This document shows positions 8,741 to 17,227 of a stretch of DNA of 64,000 bases, one piece after another. The notes below the pieces were generated by a model, which saw only the letters and a list, made by a program, of their open reading frames with translations, ran no database searches and was not told the DNA's origin. The stretch is from Actinokineospora xionganensis. Its GTDB lineage: Bacteria; Actinomycetota; Actinomycetes; Mycobacteriales; Pseudonocardiaceae. The position numbers and the translations under genes are program-made. How positions within the stretch are numbered: the first letter of the stretch is position 1; each line of letters starts with the position of its first letter. The DNA lies in the NCBI RefSeq assembly GCF_014323725.1, contig NZ_JABVED010000003.1, positions 186,001 through 250,000 of the forward strand, written 5' to 3'.

Positions 8741-10846
8741 GTGCGCACTCTTCGTGGTGTCGGCGCCTGCGCCGGCACAGTGCTCATCATGGCGGCGGGA
8801 CTGGTGGGCCTCGCGCCCACCGCCGTCGCCGAAGGTCCGCCCATCGCGCCGCACACGGCGTACACCGCACACTTCGACGGATGGGGTGTCGAGGGCAACG
8901 GGACGTTCTCCTTCGAGGCGTCGCGGAACATCCTCCACACCTACCAGCAGACCTCCAACGGGTATGCGCTGGCGATGGCCGGTTACACCAACGACTACAA
9001 GGTGACTACCAACCTCAACGTGTCACCGCCGAACGGCACGCGGTTCGTCGCCGGGCAGTCCTACCCGGCCATCTCGGCGTTCAACACCTCGGACACCACG
9101 ACGGTGATCAACGTGTCCAACCACTACGAGTGTGGCGCGACCGGCACGGTGAACGTCCTGGAGGCCGTTTACGACGACGCCACCGGGCAGTTCACGGCGT
9201 TCGCCGCCGACTACTCACTTCAGTGCCCCAACAGCAACGGACTCGTCAAGGGCGAGATCCGGTTCAAGTCCAGCCTCGACTACCGCACCGCGGACGCCTG
9301 GGACTACCCGCTGGGCTTCTGGTCCCAGCCGGTCGGTGAGGCAGGCACGCCGCAGCAGGTCAAGGTCGAGGTGAACGGCACCCTCCCCACCACCTTCGGT
9401 GCGGCGACGTTGGAAGGTGCCAACCCGGACGCGTTCCGGATCACCGCGAACGGCTGCACCGGGCAGACCCTGTCCTACGGCCAGGTCTGCGAGCTCACCG
9501 TCATCCCCTTCGCCACCGCTGTCGGGCAGCAGAGCGCGGTGCTGGCGCTGGCCAACGACACCTTCGCGGGCAGGATCACGCGCGGGCTGTCGGTGGAGGG
9601 CTACCGCACCGCCCGGGGCACCTACCACTCCCTCAAGTCCTTCCGCATCCTCGACACCCGCTCGGGCAAGCCGCAGGGCAGGCTGAACTCCGGTCAGACC
9701 CTGCCCCTGCGGTTGACGGGCGCGGGTGTGGACGCGGCGGCATCGACGGTCGTGCTCAACGTGACCGTCACCGACTCGTACGGCTCCGGCTTCCTCTCGG
9801 TCTACCCGACCGGCGTGCCGCGGCCCACGGTGTCGTCGCTGAACTTCACGCACGGCTGGACCGGGGCGAACTCGGTCACGGTCAAGCTGGGCGCGGACGG
9901 TGCGATCAACCTGTACAACGGCGGCGCGGCCGCCCACGTCATCGTGGACGTCATCGGCTACTACTCCAAGCCCCAGCCCTACGGCGCCGCGATCGGCGGT
10001 CAGTACCAGCCGTTGCGCAGTCCGGTGCGCCTGACCGACACCCGCGAATGGGGACAGGGCCGGATTCCGGCCGACCACTACATCTACTCGTACGCGTCGT
10101 TCGGCGGGTCCGTCAACGGGCAGGTCCGCGCTCTCGCGGTCAACATCACCTCGACCGACTCCCGCGGGCCCGGCTTCCTCACCGCCTGGAACGGCATCGA
10201 CGAACAGATGCCGAACACGTCGACCCTGAACTTCGGCGCGGGGCGGTCGGTGCCGAACTTCGCGATCGTCCCCGTCTCACGCTGCGGCGCCGACTGTGGC
10301 GGGGCGACAGACACGCCCAGGATCGGGGTGTACACGAACAACGACAGCCACATCATCGTCGACATCGTCGGCTTCTACGACGACGGCACCCTGTCCAACG
10401 GCCTGCGCTTCGAGCCGAACGTGCCCACCCGCATCACCGACACCCGCACCGGCCAGGGCTGGTCGTCGGCGCTCGGCACCGGCGCCACGGCCACGATCGA
10501 CGCCGACGCCGTAGCCAACGACGACACCTACGCGCTGGCCACCAACGTCACAGCGGTCCTCCCGACCGAGTCGACGTACGTGACGGTCTGGCCCGCGGGC
10601 TTGTCGGGGGTGGGCAGGCCCGGCACGTCCAACCTGAACCCGACCGCCGGATCGATCGTGCCGAACGCGGTGCAGACGTTGATCGGCCCCGGCAACCGCT
10701 TCAACATCTACAACAACACCGGCAAGGTCGACATCGTCGTGGACGTCGTCGGGACGTTCTACATCTACCCGCCGTCGCAACCGATGGTCACCAACGAGCT
10801 GGCCACCCCCAAGGCCATCCCGCAGATGCAGATCAACCGCGCGTAA
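8741..10846 (+). CDS. Secreted protein with three LDTR...DVxGYY modules
   Basis: Start GTG 8741 follows GGGGGAAG and begins a Sec signal peptide of about 31 residues ending in PTAVA; an upstream ATG would add 33 implausible residues. The mature N-terminal 220 residues are a beta-rich domain of unknown type. Three modules of about 115-130 residues follow. Each opens with RxxDTR (FRILDTRSG, VRLTDTREW, TRITDTRTG), has a central SxLNF/SNLNP strand and closes with VDVIGYY, VDIVGFY or VDVVGTF. This module is common in secreted actinobacterial peptidoglycan hydrolases and surface proteins and is thought to be a beta-sandwich adhesive or wall-binding unit. No catalytic domain is seen. A very strong terminator follows. 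Confidence 0.7.
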   Translation: MRTLRGVGACAGTVLIMAAGLVGLAPTAVAEGPPIAPHTAYTAHFDGWGVEGNGTFSFEASRNILHTYQQTSNGYALAMAGYTNDYKVTTNLNVSPPNGTRFVAGQSYPAISAFNTSDTTTVINVSNHYECGATGTVNVLEAVYDDATGQFTAFAADYSLQCPNSNGLVKGEIRFKSSLDYRTADAWDYPLGFWSQPVGEAGTPQQVKVEVNGTLPTTFGAATLEGANPDAFRITANGCTGQTLSYGQVCELTVIPFATAVGQQSAVLALANDTFAGRITRGLSVEGYRTARGTYHSLKSFRILDTRSGKPQGRLNSGQTLPLRLTGAGVDAAASTVVLNVTVTDSYGSGFLSVYPTGVPRPTVSSLNFTHGWTGANSVTVKLGADGAINLYNGGAAAHVIVDVIGYYSKPQPYGAAIGGQYQPLRSPVRLTDTREWGQGRIPADHYIYSYASFGGSVNGQVRALAVNITSTDSRGPGFLTAWNGIDEQMPNTSTLNFGAGRSVPNFAIVPVSRCGADCGGATDTPRIGVYTNNDSHIIVDIVGFYDDGTLSNGLRFEPNVPTRITDTRTGQGWSSALGTGATATIDADAVANDDTYALATNVTAVLPTESTYVTVWPAGLSGVGRPGTSNLNPTAGSIVPNAVQTLIGPGNRFNIYNNTGKVDIVVDVVGTFYIYPPSQPMVTNELATPKAIPQMQINRA

Positions 10847-10853
10847 CCAGTCA

Positions 10854-10890
10854 GCGAAGGCCGCACCTGCGACGCAGGTGCGGCCTTCGC
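10854..10890. terminator. Strong bidirectional hairpin terminator
   Basis: A 17-bp perfect stem (10854-10870 with 10874-10890) has a 3-nt loop and starts 7 bp after the stop of the secreted-protein gene. Confidence 0.85.
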
Positions 10891-10938
10891 GTATCTAGGC
10901 AGCCACCTGGCCAAACAGCTGGGTGAGCCACAGACGAA

Positions 10939-10973
10939 ATCAGGCCGGTTCGCGTAATGCGAACCGGCCTGAT
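10939..10973 (-). terminator. Hairpin next to the left attachment site
   Basis: A 15-bp perfect stem (10939-10953 with 10959-10973) and 5-nt loop lie immediately beyond the displaced tRNA 3' fragment. In the ancestral chromosome this would have been the terminator of the minus-strand tRNA-Pro gene. Confidence 0.7.
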
Positions 10974-10974
10974 G

Positions 10975-11020
<46 letters not shown>

Positions 11021-11234
11021 TAAGGTTCGGCACCGCTCCTGACCTGGATCGGGAGGGAAACACGCTGGTCAGGCCGTTGGGCGTTGTTGGTCCACATCGG
11101 CTGCCAAAGGCGCGTTTCGGGGGTATTTCTCCCAGAATTCTCCCAGCATCGTCCTGCGCCCCTCGTGCATGGTCGGGGCGGCCTCGACTGTCGTCGAACA
11201 AGCAGACAACATCACCACCTTCAGACCTGAAAAC

Positions 11235-11339
11235 AAACCCGCAAACCCGCAACATCGCTCGAACAGGCCAGTTGACCAGCGCAAACACTGTGCGGGTTTG
11301 GGTGCGGGTTTGGTCAGCACTGCGGGTTTGAAACCCGCA
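11235..11339. repeat. Iteron-like array of TGCGGGTTT
   Basis: Six copies of the nonamer TGCGGGTTT lie within 105 bp: reverse at 11235 and 11243, forward at 11291, 11303 and 11321, and reverse at 11331. The last two form a palindrome. The array sits about 215 bp inside the left end of the element with no convincing gene, so it may be a recombinase/excisionase arm region or an old replication origin. Confidence 0.6.
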
Positions 11340-11468
11340 GCGTTCGGCCAAACCCGGGAGCATCGGCGTGGGCTTGCGTCGGGTGGGTTGGTGCGCCGAA
11401 CTGCGCTTACCCCAAGGGACGCTGCTGCTTGCCGTGATCGGCGGGCATGTCGCGCCGAAGGGCTGAAC

Positions 11469-11509
11469 AACTACGGCTGAACCAGGCCGCTGCTGGTTCA
11501 GCCGTAGTT
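11469..11509. terminator. Hairpin upstream of the PIN module
   Basis: A 17-bp perfect stem (11469-11485 with 11493-11509) and 7-nt loop lie between the iteron-like array and the gene at 11698. It probably insulates the module from transcription entering from the left. The 11021-11697 stretch otherwise holds only the iteron-like repeats, a heptamer pair (11127-11144) and no supported gene. Confidence 0.6.
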
Positions 11510-11697
11510 CGCTGTTGCGGTGCCGTCCCGAGACCTATCCAGCGAGGACTCAGGCAAGTCATGATGTGAACGTCACCCAAACGGGGTACATCCCACTTGG
11601 GTTCGATCGTTAGATCGTGTAACGGAGCGCTTCAGCATCCGACGCTACGTCGGGGCATCGCGCATCATGAGGAGAGCCGGGGAGGTGCCAACGACCC

Positions 11698-12441
11698 ATG
11701 ACGAACGAGATCCGGATCGAACTTGACGGGCCGCATGGTGGTATCGACCCCCGCGCGGTCGCCGACACGATCCTCGCCGTCGAAAAGATCTTGCGGCACA
11801 TCTCTGGCGTGAATCCTGCGGAACTGAACCTTACCGAGCTGAAGATTGGCAGTGCGGTCATCGCTGTACGCGTCGACCAGGCGCGCGCGGAAGCCTTCCA
11901 CGACGGAGTGGATTTCCTCGCCAACGGGGATGGCATCCCGCGCTGCTGGAGCGCTGAGGCCGTCGCTGGCCTCATCGACTTGGAGCGCGTTGCCACACGT
12001 CGTGGAGTGAAGGCGATCCGGCTGCGCATTGGCAAGAGCATCCACATGATCGATGGCGCAATCGCCCAACATGCCAAGAACAGCATCATGCCTCTGCCCG
12101 TGTCCCTCGGATCGGTGCGGGGCACGCTTTACCGGTACAACAACAGCCCAAGCAAGCGGAGCGCTGGAATCAAGGACTACCGAACTGGAGCGAGCGTCGA
12201 GGTGACCTTTCCGCATCGACTCCAGTCTGACATCCGCGCCGCGCTCGACTACGAGGTCGAGATCTGGGGTCGCGTGCACCGGGATGCCGACGATCAGGTC
12301 ACCACCGTCAACGCTGAGGGAATCGAGGTGATCGAGAGTTCCCGCGCCGCTGTGACTCTCGATGACGTTGCGGGCATCCTCGGGACCACTTGGACGGACG
12401 GGCTCGACGCGGTGGAGTGGGTGAGACGCCAGCGTGACTAA
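11698..12441 (+). CDS. Unknown protein, partner of PIN nuclease
   Basis: This 247-residue soluble protein starts at ATG 11698 with GGGGAGG 12-18 nt upstream. The first 55 residues (IRIELDGPHGGIDPRAVADTI) look like a compact alpha/beta unit. The middle carries RLRIGKSIHMIDG and the C-terminus is acidic with a DDVAGILGT helix. I do not recognise a family and see no HTH or ribbon-helix-helix, so it is not an ordinary antitoxin. It overlaps the PIN-domain gene by 8 bp, which implies translational coupling and a shared function. Base composition is slightly lower in GC than the flanking chromosome. It is cargo of the tRNA-Pro element. Confidence 0.6.
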   Translation: MTNEIRIELDGPHGGIDPRAVADTILAVEKILRHISGVNPAELNLTELKIGSAVIAVRVDQARAEAFHDGVDFLANGDGIPRCWSAEAVAGLIDLERVATRRGVKAIRLRIGKSIHMIDGAIAQHAKNSIMPLPVSLGSVRGTLYRYNNSPSKRSAGIKDYRTGASVEVTFPHRLQSDIRAALDYEVEIWGRVHRDADDQVTTVNAEGIEVIESSRAAVTLDDVAGILGTTWTDGLDAVEWVRRQRD

Positions 12442-12934
12442 CAGGCTGCCCAAGGTCGTGGTCGACTCCTGCGTCATCGTCGACTTCCTCACCGGCAACG
12501 ATCGTGAGTCCGCGGCTCGTGCGCGCTGGATATTCGAGAAGCACAACGATGAGCACACCGTCCTTCTTCCCGCGGTGGTGCTCGCCGAGGTGCCGGGCTG
12601 TGGCGTTATCAACGGTGACGAAGGCGGTGCTGAAGAACGGGCCGCGCGCATCAAGCACGTTCGGCTCTGGTTACGCGACTGCGGATTTCTCGTAGCTGAG
12701 CTCAGCGAGCGACTCGCTCGTGAGGCGGGCATCCTGGCCAACGCACACAAACTGAAGGGGCCGGACGCGACCGTCCTGGCTACCGCCATCGCCTGGCAGT
12801 GCCCCACGCTCTACACGAGAGACCACTCTTTGCTGAGAGTCGATGGCAAATATGCAGGTCTCTCGATTTGCGCACCGTCTCCGGTCCCTGAACCGGACCC
12901 GCCGCCGCAAAATCTGTTCAGTGGGCAGGACTGA
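12434..12934 (+). CDS. PIN-domain nuclease
   Basis: In this 166-residue protein, acidic residues fall at the positions expected for the PIN active site: VVDSCVIVD at the N-terminus, VLAEV near residue 50, GPDATVLATA and YTRDHSLL toward the C-terminus. The strand/helix order matches PIN (VapC-like) Mg-dependent RNases. A short Pro-rich tail follows. GTG start, 8-bp overlap with the preceding gene. PIN proteins are usually toxins of toxin-antitoxin pairs, but the partner here is 247 residues and lacks a DNA-binding motif. This may therefore be a non-classical toxin-antitoxin or defence module. Confidence 0.75.
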   Translation: MTNRLPKVVVDSCVIVDFLTGNDRESAARARWIFEKHNDEHTVLLPAVVLAEVPGCGVINGDEGGAEERAARIKHVRLWLRDCGFLVAELSERLAREAGILANAHKLKGPDATVLATAIAWQCPTLYTRDHSLLRVDGKYAGLSICAPSPVPEPDPPPQNLFSGQD

Positions 12935-12941
12935 CGTTTGC

Positions 12942-13853
12942 CTATGATTCGGAACTCAAGAATTCTTCGATGTGGCGCGCTGCGACCTCGTAGCACAGGC
13001 GATTTGTCCCCGGCACTGTGCGTGCTGAATGAGGGCTAAGCAGGAGTCCAGGGCACTGCCAAAGTGGGTGCCCCTCTGGCAGCGGTTCGGGCTCCGTCAC
13101 GTCGAGCGCGGCACGAATACGCTCACGATTCAGCTCATCTACCAGCGCGTTGGTGTCGACAATCCGGCCGCGTCCGACATTGACAAGTAGGGCGCCGTCG
13201 TCCATGGCGGCAAGGAACTTGGCGTCAATCAAACCGTCGGTCTCGGTCGTGAGAGGTGCACATACGACGACGATCTGATGTCCTGAAAGCAGGCTCAAAA
13301 GATCGTCGGATGAGTAAACACCCGGGCGGGCGTTCTTCGCTACAAGAGTTGCTGTGGCCCCGAACGCTGCGAGGCGGTGTGCCACAAGTGTGCCGATGCT
13401 GCCAGCGCCGACAATCAAAGCCTTCTTCCCTTGAAGGGTGTCCGCTTCGAACCTTCGATGCGCCCAGATGCCCTGATCTTGGAATCGCACCAACGTAGGC
13501 CACGCGCGGAGTTGAGCAAGGATCGCTGACAGGACCCACTCTGACACCGGCCCAGCGTGCGCGCCGCGCGCGCCCACGAGATTGACGGTGGTCGGGACGC
13601 GACTTGCCCACTCGTCTACGCCCGCAGAGAGAAGTTGGACCATACGCAGCTTAGGGAGCAGCGGTAGCAAGCGGATCGGCCGCAAGCTGCTCCGGTATGG
13701 AGCAATCAGGACTTCCGCCTGTTGCTGCTCTTGCGAAAGCTCAGCCACGCCGGGGTCATAGGTGGCTAGTTCGAGCCGTGAGAGCGATCCGAGGACCTCA
13801 AACCCGATCTCGTCGTCCGTCTCGTTACTGATCAGAGCCTTGACTAGCCGCAA
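12942..13853 (-). CDS. D-isomer-specific 2-hydroxyacid dehydrogenase family protein
   Basis: This 303-residue protein has the family's two-domain layout. The nucleotide-binding loop is VGAGSIG. The catalytic Arg is in VNVGRGRIVD, the Glu in LDVTEPEPLP and the His in SPHSARTV, so all three catalytic residues are kept. The reaction should be NAD(H)-linked interconversion of a 2-keto acid and a D-2-hydroxy acid; the substrate is unknown. The start appears to be TTG 13853 inside the end of the upstream kinase-like gene (29-bp overlap), so the pair is probably cotranscribed. It lies in the tRNA-Pro element. Confidence 0.8.
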   Translation of the reverse strand: MRLVKALISNETDDEIGFEVLGSLSRLELATYDPGVAELSQEQQQAEVLIAPYRSSLRPIRLLPLLPKLRMVQLLSAGVDEWASRVPTTVNLVGARGAHAGPVSEWVLSAILAQLRAWPTLVRFQDQGIWAHRRFEADTLQGKKALIVGAGSIGTLVAHRLAAFGATATLVAKNARPGVYSSDDLLSLLSGHQIVVVCAPLTTETDGLIDAKFLAAMDDGALLVNVGRGRIVDTNALVDELNRERIRAALDVTEPEPLPEGHPLWQCPGLLLSPHSARTVPGTNRLCYEVAARHIEEFLSSES

Positions 13854-14463
13854 GGTCCCGCCCTTCTGAATCGCTGCGCCCGAGATCGAGCGTCGCCAGG
13901 AACGAACGTGCTTGGCTTTGCAGTGGTAGGCCGGATGCGCTGTTATCGATTACGTGGTGCTCGATCAACGGGCGGAAATCTAGGTCGATCGACGCAATAT
14001 AGGTGTCCCAATCGGCGAGTTTGGTGGAATCCCGAGCAGCCCCGCGATGGCGCACATAGGTGTGCATGGTCTCTGCGTCGCAGAAGACCCACGCGATAGT
14101 CAGGTCCGCCTTCAAGTCTGAACATGTCGCTATGATTCGGTTCAGCCAGGCCGCGTCTTTGAACTCCGCGCCTGCGGTCCAGGCGGCGTCGGTGCGCAGC
14201 TGCGCCCGCAACCACCGCTCGTGAGCGACCTCGGTGCGGATGAGTGCATCGGTGTGGGTGGCCCGGGCGGCGAACCACGCTTCGCGGTAGTCCGCCCGTT
14301 CCGGCTGTTCCGCGACCAACCTGCCCAGCGACAGGGCTCGGGTTCCGGTCACGACCATCGCTTTGCGGGCGGCCAGGTAGCCCTCACAGGCCCGCTCCTC
14401 CGACAGGCGAAGCGCACTCACTACCGACGCGGGACCGCGGGAAGGGGTGTTTTCAGCGTTCAT
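13825..14463 (-). CDS. Kinase-like chimeric protein lacking a Walker A motif
   Basis: This 212-residue protein starts at ATG 14463. Residues from about 105 onward (TIAWVFCDAETMHTYVRHRG ... DSTKLADWDTYIASID) look like the lid and C-terminal half of a P-loop nucleotide/AAA-type kinase. The first 100 residues are a charged helical segment with no GxxxxGKS/T loop. It therefore looks like a fusion of a short helical mobile-element protein with the tail of a kinase, and is probably inactive as a kinase. It overlaps the dehydrogenase gene. The alternative is an unrecognised intact family. Confidence 0.45.
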   Translation of the reverse strand: MNAENTPSRGPASVVSALRLSEERACEGYLAARKAMVVTGTRALSLGRLVAEQPERADYREAWFAARATHTDALIRTEVAHERWLRAQLRTDAAWTAGAEFKDAAWLNRIIATCSDLKADLTIAWVFCDAETMHTYVRHRGAARDSTKLADWDTYIASIDLDFRPLIEHHVIDNSASGLPLQSQARSFLATLDLGRSDSEGRDLAASQGSDQ

Positions 14464-14492
14464 GAGGCTTCTCCAGAAGTGACGCGAGCCAG

Positions 14493-15194
14493 ATGGCGGA
14501 AAACTCGCCGCCGGTATGCGCCTGCCACGAACGGAGCTACGTTTTCAGCGGCCATAGGGCCGCGAACGGGTCGGTCCGCAAGGTTGGAGCGACCGTGGTC
14601 GACGTCGCGCGACGGGCGGGTGTCTCCACCGGCACGGTGTCAGCCGTGCTCAATCGTCCGGAGAAGGTCAAGAACGCCACGAGGACCGATGTTGAGTTGG
14701 CCATTGCTGAACTTGGCTACGTGCGTGGCGGCCCGGCTGGGCAACTCTCCGCGCACTGGCGGCGCACCGGGTTCGCCACCTGGTTGTTCAAGCCCGCGGT
14801 CACCGGGTGGTATCCGAGCAAGGCCCCGCGGCCAGCGCGGCCGGTGCCGATCCTGGGGGAGCCGTGGCCCGGAATACCCGTGCGCGGCAGGAACGCGCCG
14901 GGCAGGGCGACTGCATGCTGGCTGCCCATCGCAAGTGGGCTGACGCCGCACGGTCTGCGGCACACGCACAAGACGCTCATGGACGAGCTGGGGGTTCCGA
15001 AGTCGCTCACCGATGAGCGGATGGGCCACCAGGACGGCTCTGTCCAGGCGCGGTACTCCCACGTGACGCAGCTGATGCGGGACCGCCTGATGGAAGATCT
15101 CACGGGCCTCTGGGAAGCCGCGCTCGATGCCAGGCGGGCACTGGGGCCGACGTCGCCGGTTCAGGTGCTCGACTACCTACTCACGATGAAGTGA
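14493..15194 (+). pseudogene. Chimeric LacI-HTH / tyrosine integrase remnant
   Basis: The open frame of 233 codons joins two unrelated parts. Residues about 30-78 are a LacI-type HTH (VVDVARRAGVSTGTVSAVLN ... AIAELGYVRG). From about residue 80 to the end it is the C-terminal half of an actinobacterial tyrosine integrase, with HGLRHTH and, after MGHQDG, the VQARYSH catalytic Tyr region. The arm-binding and core-binding domains and the first catalytic Arg are missing. It lies about 120 bp inside the right att repeat, the normal place for the element's integrase. I read it as a deletion fusion that removed integration ability. Confidence 0.7.
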
Positions 15195-15263
15195 TCGAGG
15201 GCGGGGGAGTCGAACGGCAAGATCTTCTCCCAGATTTCTCCCGAGAGCCGCCATGAACGCAGA

Positions 15264-15300
15264 TCAGCCCCCGTCCACATCTACTGTGGACGGGGGCTGA
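15264..15300 (-). terminator. Terminator downstream of tRNA-Pro
   Basis: A 16-bp perfect stem (15264-15279 with 15285-15300) and 5-nt loop start 17 bp beyond the 3' end of the minus-strand tRNA. It was probably brought in by the element and replaced the original hairpin now at 10939-10973. Confidence 0.75.
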
Positions 15301-15312
15301 CCTGCTATTTCT

Positions 15313-15390
<78 letters not shown>

Positions 15391-15407
15391 AGTGCGACGA
15401 ACGAAGT

Positions 15408-16373
15408 CTAGCGAACCTTCGCGCGGGCTCCGAATCGGGCTCCCCTTGTGGCCTCGCGGGCCGGGTCGCCGCTGGTGGTGCGGGGGACCAGGGTCAACAA
15501 GCTTGCCTCCGGTGGGCAGGCGAAACGCACTGGGGCGTAAGGGGAAGTGCCCATTCCGGCGGACACGTGCAGCCAGGTGTGGGCGCCCCAGCGGGACGAG
15601 CCGCGGGCCCGGGAGCGGTCGAGTTCGCAGTTGGTCACCAGGGCGCCGTAGCCGGGGATGCGGAGCTGGCCGCCGTGGGTGTGCCCTGCCAGGACGAGGT
15701 CGTAGCCGTCCTCGGCGAAGCGGTCGAGGACGCGCGGCTCCGGGGAGTGGGTGACGCCCAGCCGGAGGGTGGCCGTGCGGTCCGGGCGGCCGGCGATCTC
15801 GTCGTAGCGGTCGCGCTTGAGGTGGGGGTCGTCGACGCCGGCTGCGGCGATGAGGCGGCCGTCGACGGTCAGGCGGGTGCGGGTGTGGGTGAGGTCGTGC
15901 CAGCCGCGCTCAAGCATGGCGGCGCGCAGGTCCCGCCACGGCAGCGAGATGCCGTGGATGCGCTTGTCCGAGGGGAACAGGTATCGCGCGGGGTTCTTCG
16001 GCTTGGGCGCGTAGTAGTCGTTGCTCCCGAAGACGAACAGCCCAGGCCGGTTGAGCAGCGGGTTCAGCGCCCGGATCACCGCGGGGACGGCCTGCTTGTG
16101 CGCGAGGTTGTCGCCGGTGTTGACGACCAAGTCCGGGTTGAGGCTGTCCAGCTCGGCCACCCACGCCTGCTTCGACTTCTGCCCGGGCATCATGTGCAGG
16201 TCGGAGATGTGCAGCACGCGCAGCGGGCGGGAGCCTTCGGCCAGGACCGGCAGGGTCGCCTCCCGCAGCGTCCAGCGGGTCCGTTCGTATCCCGCGGCGT
16301 ACGCGAGGGTGGCGGCGCCCAGGGCGGTCGTGCCGACGGCGATGCGACGCAGGGTCGTGGCTAGGTCACTCAC
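15408..16373 (-). CDS. Metallophosphoesterase
   Basis: GTG 16373 gives 321 residues with an N-terminal hydrophobic anchor (TTALGAATLAYAAGYERTRW); the frame is open further upstream but without signal-like sequence. The five calcineurin-type motifs are present: HISDLHM, NTGDN, GSNDYYA (in place of GNHD), THSPEPR and GHTHGGQL. These bind two metal ions and hydrolyse phosphomono- or diesters at the membrane, as in YaeI-like enzymes. It corresponds in position to M. tuberculosis Rv3683 next to ponA2. Confidence 0.85.
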   Translation of the reverse strand: MSDLATTLRRIAVGTTALGAATLAYAAGYERTRWTLREATLPVLAEGSRPLRVLHISDLHMMPGQKSKQAWVAELDSLNPDLVVNTGDNLAHKQAVPAVIRALNPLLNRPGLFVFGSNDYYAPKPKNPARYLFPSDKRIHGISLPWRDLRAAMLERGWHDLTHTRTRLTVDGRLIAAAGVDDPHLKRDRYDEIAGRPDRTATLRLGVTHSPEPRVLDRFAEDGYDLVLAGHTHGGQLRIPGYGALVTNCELDRSRARGSSRWGAHTWLHVSAGMGTSPYAPVRFACPPEASLLTLVPRTTSGDPAREATRGARFGARAKVR

Positions 16374-16442
16374 GCCAACGAGGGTACGTGGCGCGGTGTG
16401 CGTGCCGGGTATTGCGTTTGTGCGGCCAGTAGGGTTCTCGAC

Positions 16443-16913
16443 ATGGCTGAGCTCAAGAACCGGTTGCAGGCGGACCTGACCGCCGCGATGAAGGGCCGCG
16501 AGAAGACCCGTACGGCCTCCCTGCGGATGGCCCTCTCCGCGATCACCACAGAGGAGGTCGCGGGCGACTCGGCCAGGGAACTCACCGACGATGAGGTCCT
16601 GAAGGTCCTGGCCCGTGAACTGAAGAAGCGCAAGGAAGCCGCGGAAGCCTTCGCGGGCGCAGGTAGAGCCGAGTCGGCCCAGGCCGAACTCGACGAGGCC
16701 GAGGTGCTCGCCGCCTACCTCCCCAAGCAGCTCGACGACGCCGAACTCGCCGGCCTGGTGGACAGCGCTGTGGCTGAAGTCACAGAGCAGCTGGGTGCGG
16801 CGCCCGGCCCGAAGCAGATGGGTCAGGTCATGAAGGCCGCCAACGCCAAGGTCGCGGGCCGCGCCGACGGCGGCCGCGTCGCCGCAGCGGTGAAGGCCAA
16901 GCTGACTGGCTGA
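16443..16913 (+). CDS. GatB/YqeY domain protein
   Basis: This 156-residue protein starts at ATG 16443. It opens with MAELKNRLQADLTAAMKGRE and contains ELKKRKEAAEAF and AAYLPKQLDD, the signature of the stand-alone YqeY family. The C-terminal helices resemble the tRNA-binding tail of the GatB amidotransferase subunit (GAAPGPKQMGQVMK). Its role is unclear; it may bind tRNA. It is divergent from the metallophosphoesterase gene with a 69-bp gap. Confidence 0.85.
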   Translation: MAELKNRLQADLTAAMKGREKTRTASLRMALSAITTEEVAGDSARELTDDEVLKVLARELKKRKEAAEAFAGAGRAESAQAELDEAEVLAAYLPKQLDDAELAGLVDSAVAEVTEQLGAAPGPKQMGQVMKAANAKVAGRADGGRVAAAVKAKLTG

Positions 16914-17030
16914 CTGTTCCGCCTCCCCGGAATTTGGGTGTTGGCCGCCTTCCGGCAAATGTGCGGGTTGCTGGGGTAACCGCGGTTGGCTGACGTCACG
17001 GTCCCCTCAGCCGGCGGGTCCGTAGCGAAA

Positions 17031-17065
17031 CTGGGCCGCTATTCCTCGCCGGGATAGTGACCCAG
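17031..17065. repeat. Decayed copy of the ponA2 terminator hairpin
   Basis: The segment from CTGGGCCGCTATTCC to GGGATAGTGACCCAG is an imperfect version of the perfect hairpin at 17228-17266, about 200 bp away in the same orientation. The 16914-17227 interval otherwise shows no gene. Confidence 0.5.
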
Positions 17066-17227
17066 CTTGTTCCAGTCCGCCTCAGTGGATCAGGGCGGGC
17101 TGGGCGGGTCGGCCGGTTCGCCGGGCGGTCCCAGCTGGGTCCGGGCGAGTAGGACTGCGGCGGAGATTCCTCGCGCGGGCGATCTCGGCCGAGGCGATGC
17201 GGGAATGCCTCACAAGGCTGGAAATGA

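Noticed and set aside
11235-11339. CRISPR array
   Set aside because: The repeats are 9 bp, in both orientations, with irregular spacing and no cas genes. The 21-bp and 100-bp tandem repeats elsewhere also lack unique spacers.
15408-16958. 516-residue version of the metallophosphoesterase
   Set aside because: The upstream 195 codons are antisense to the YqeY gene and have no signal-like sequence. GTG 16373 starts directly before the membrane anchor.
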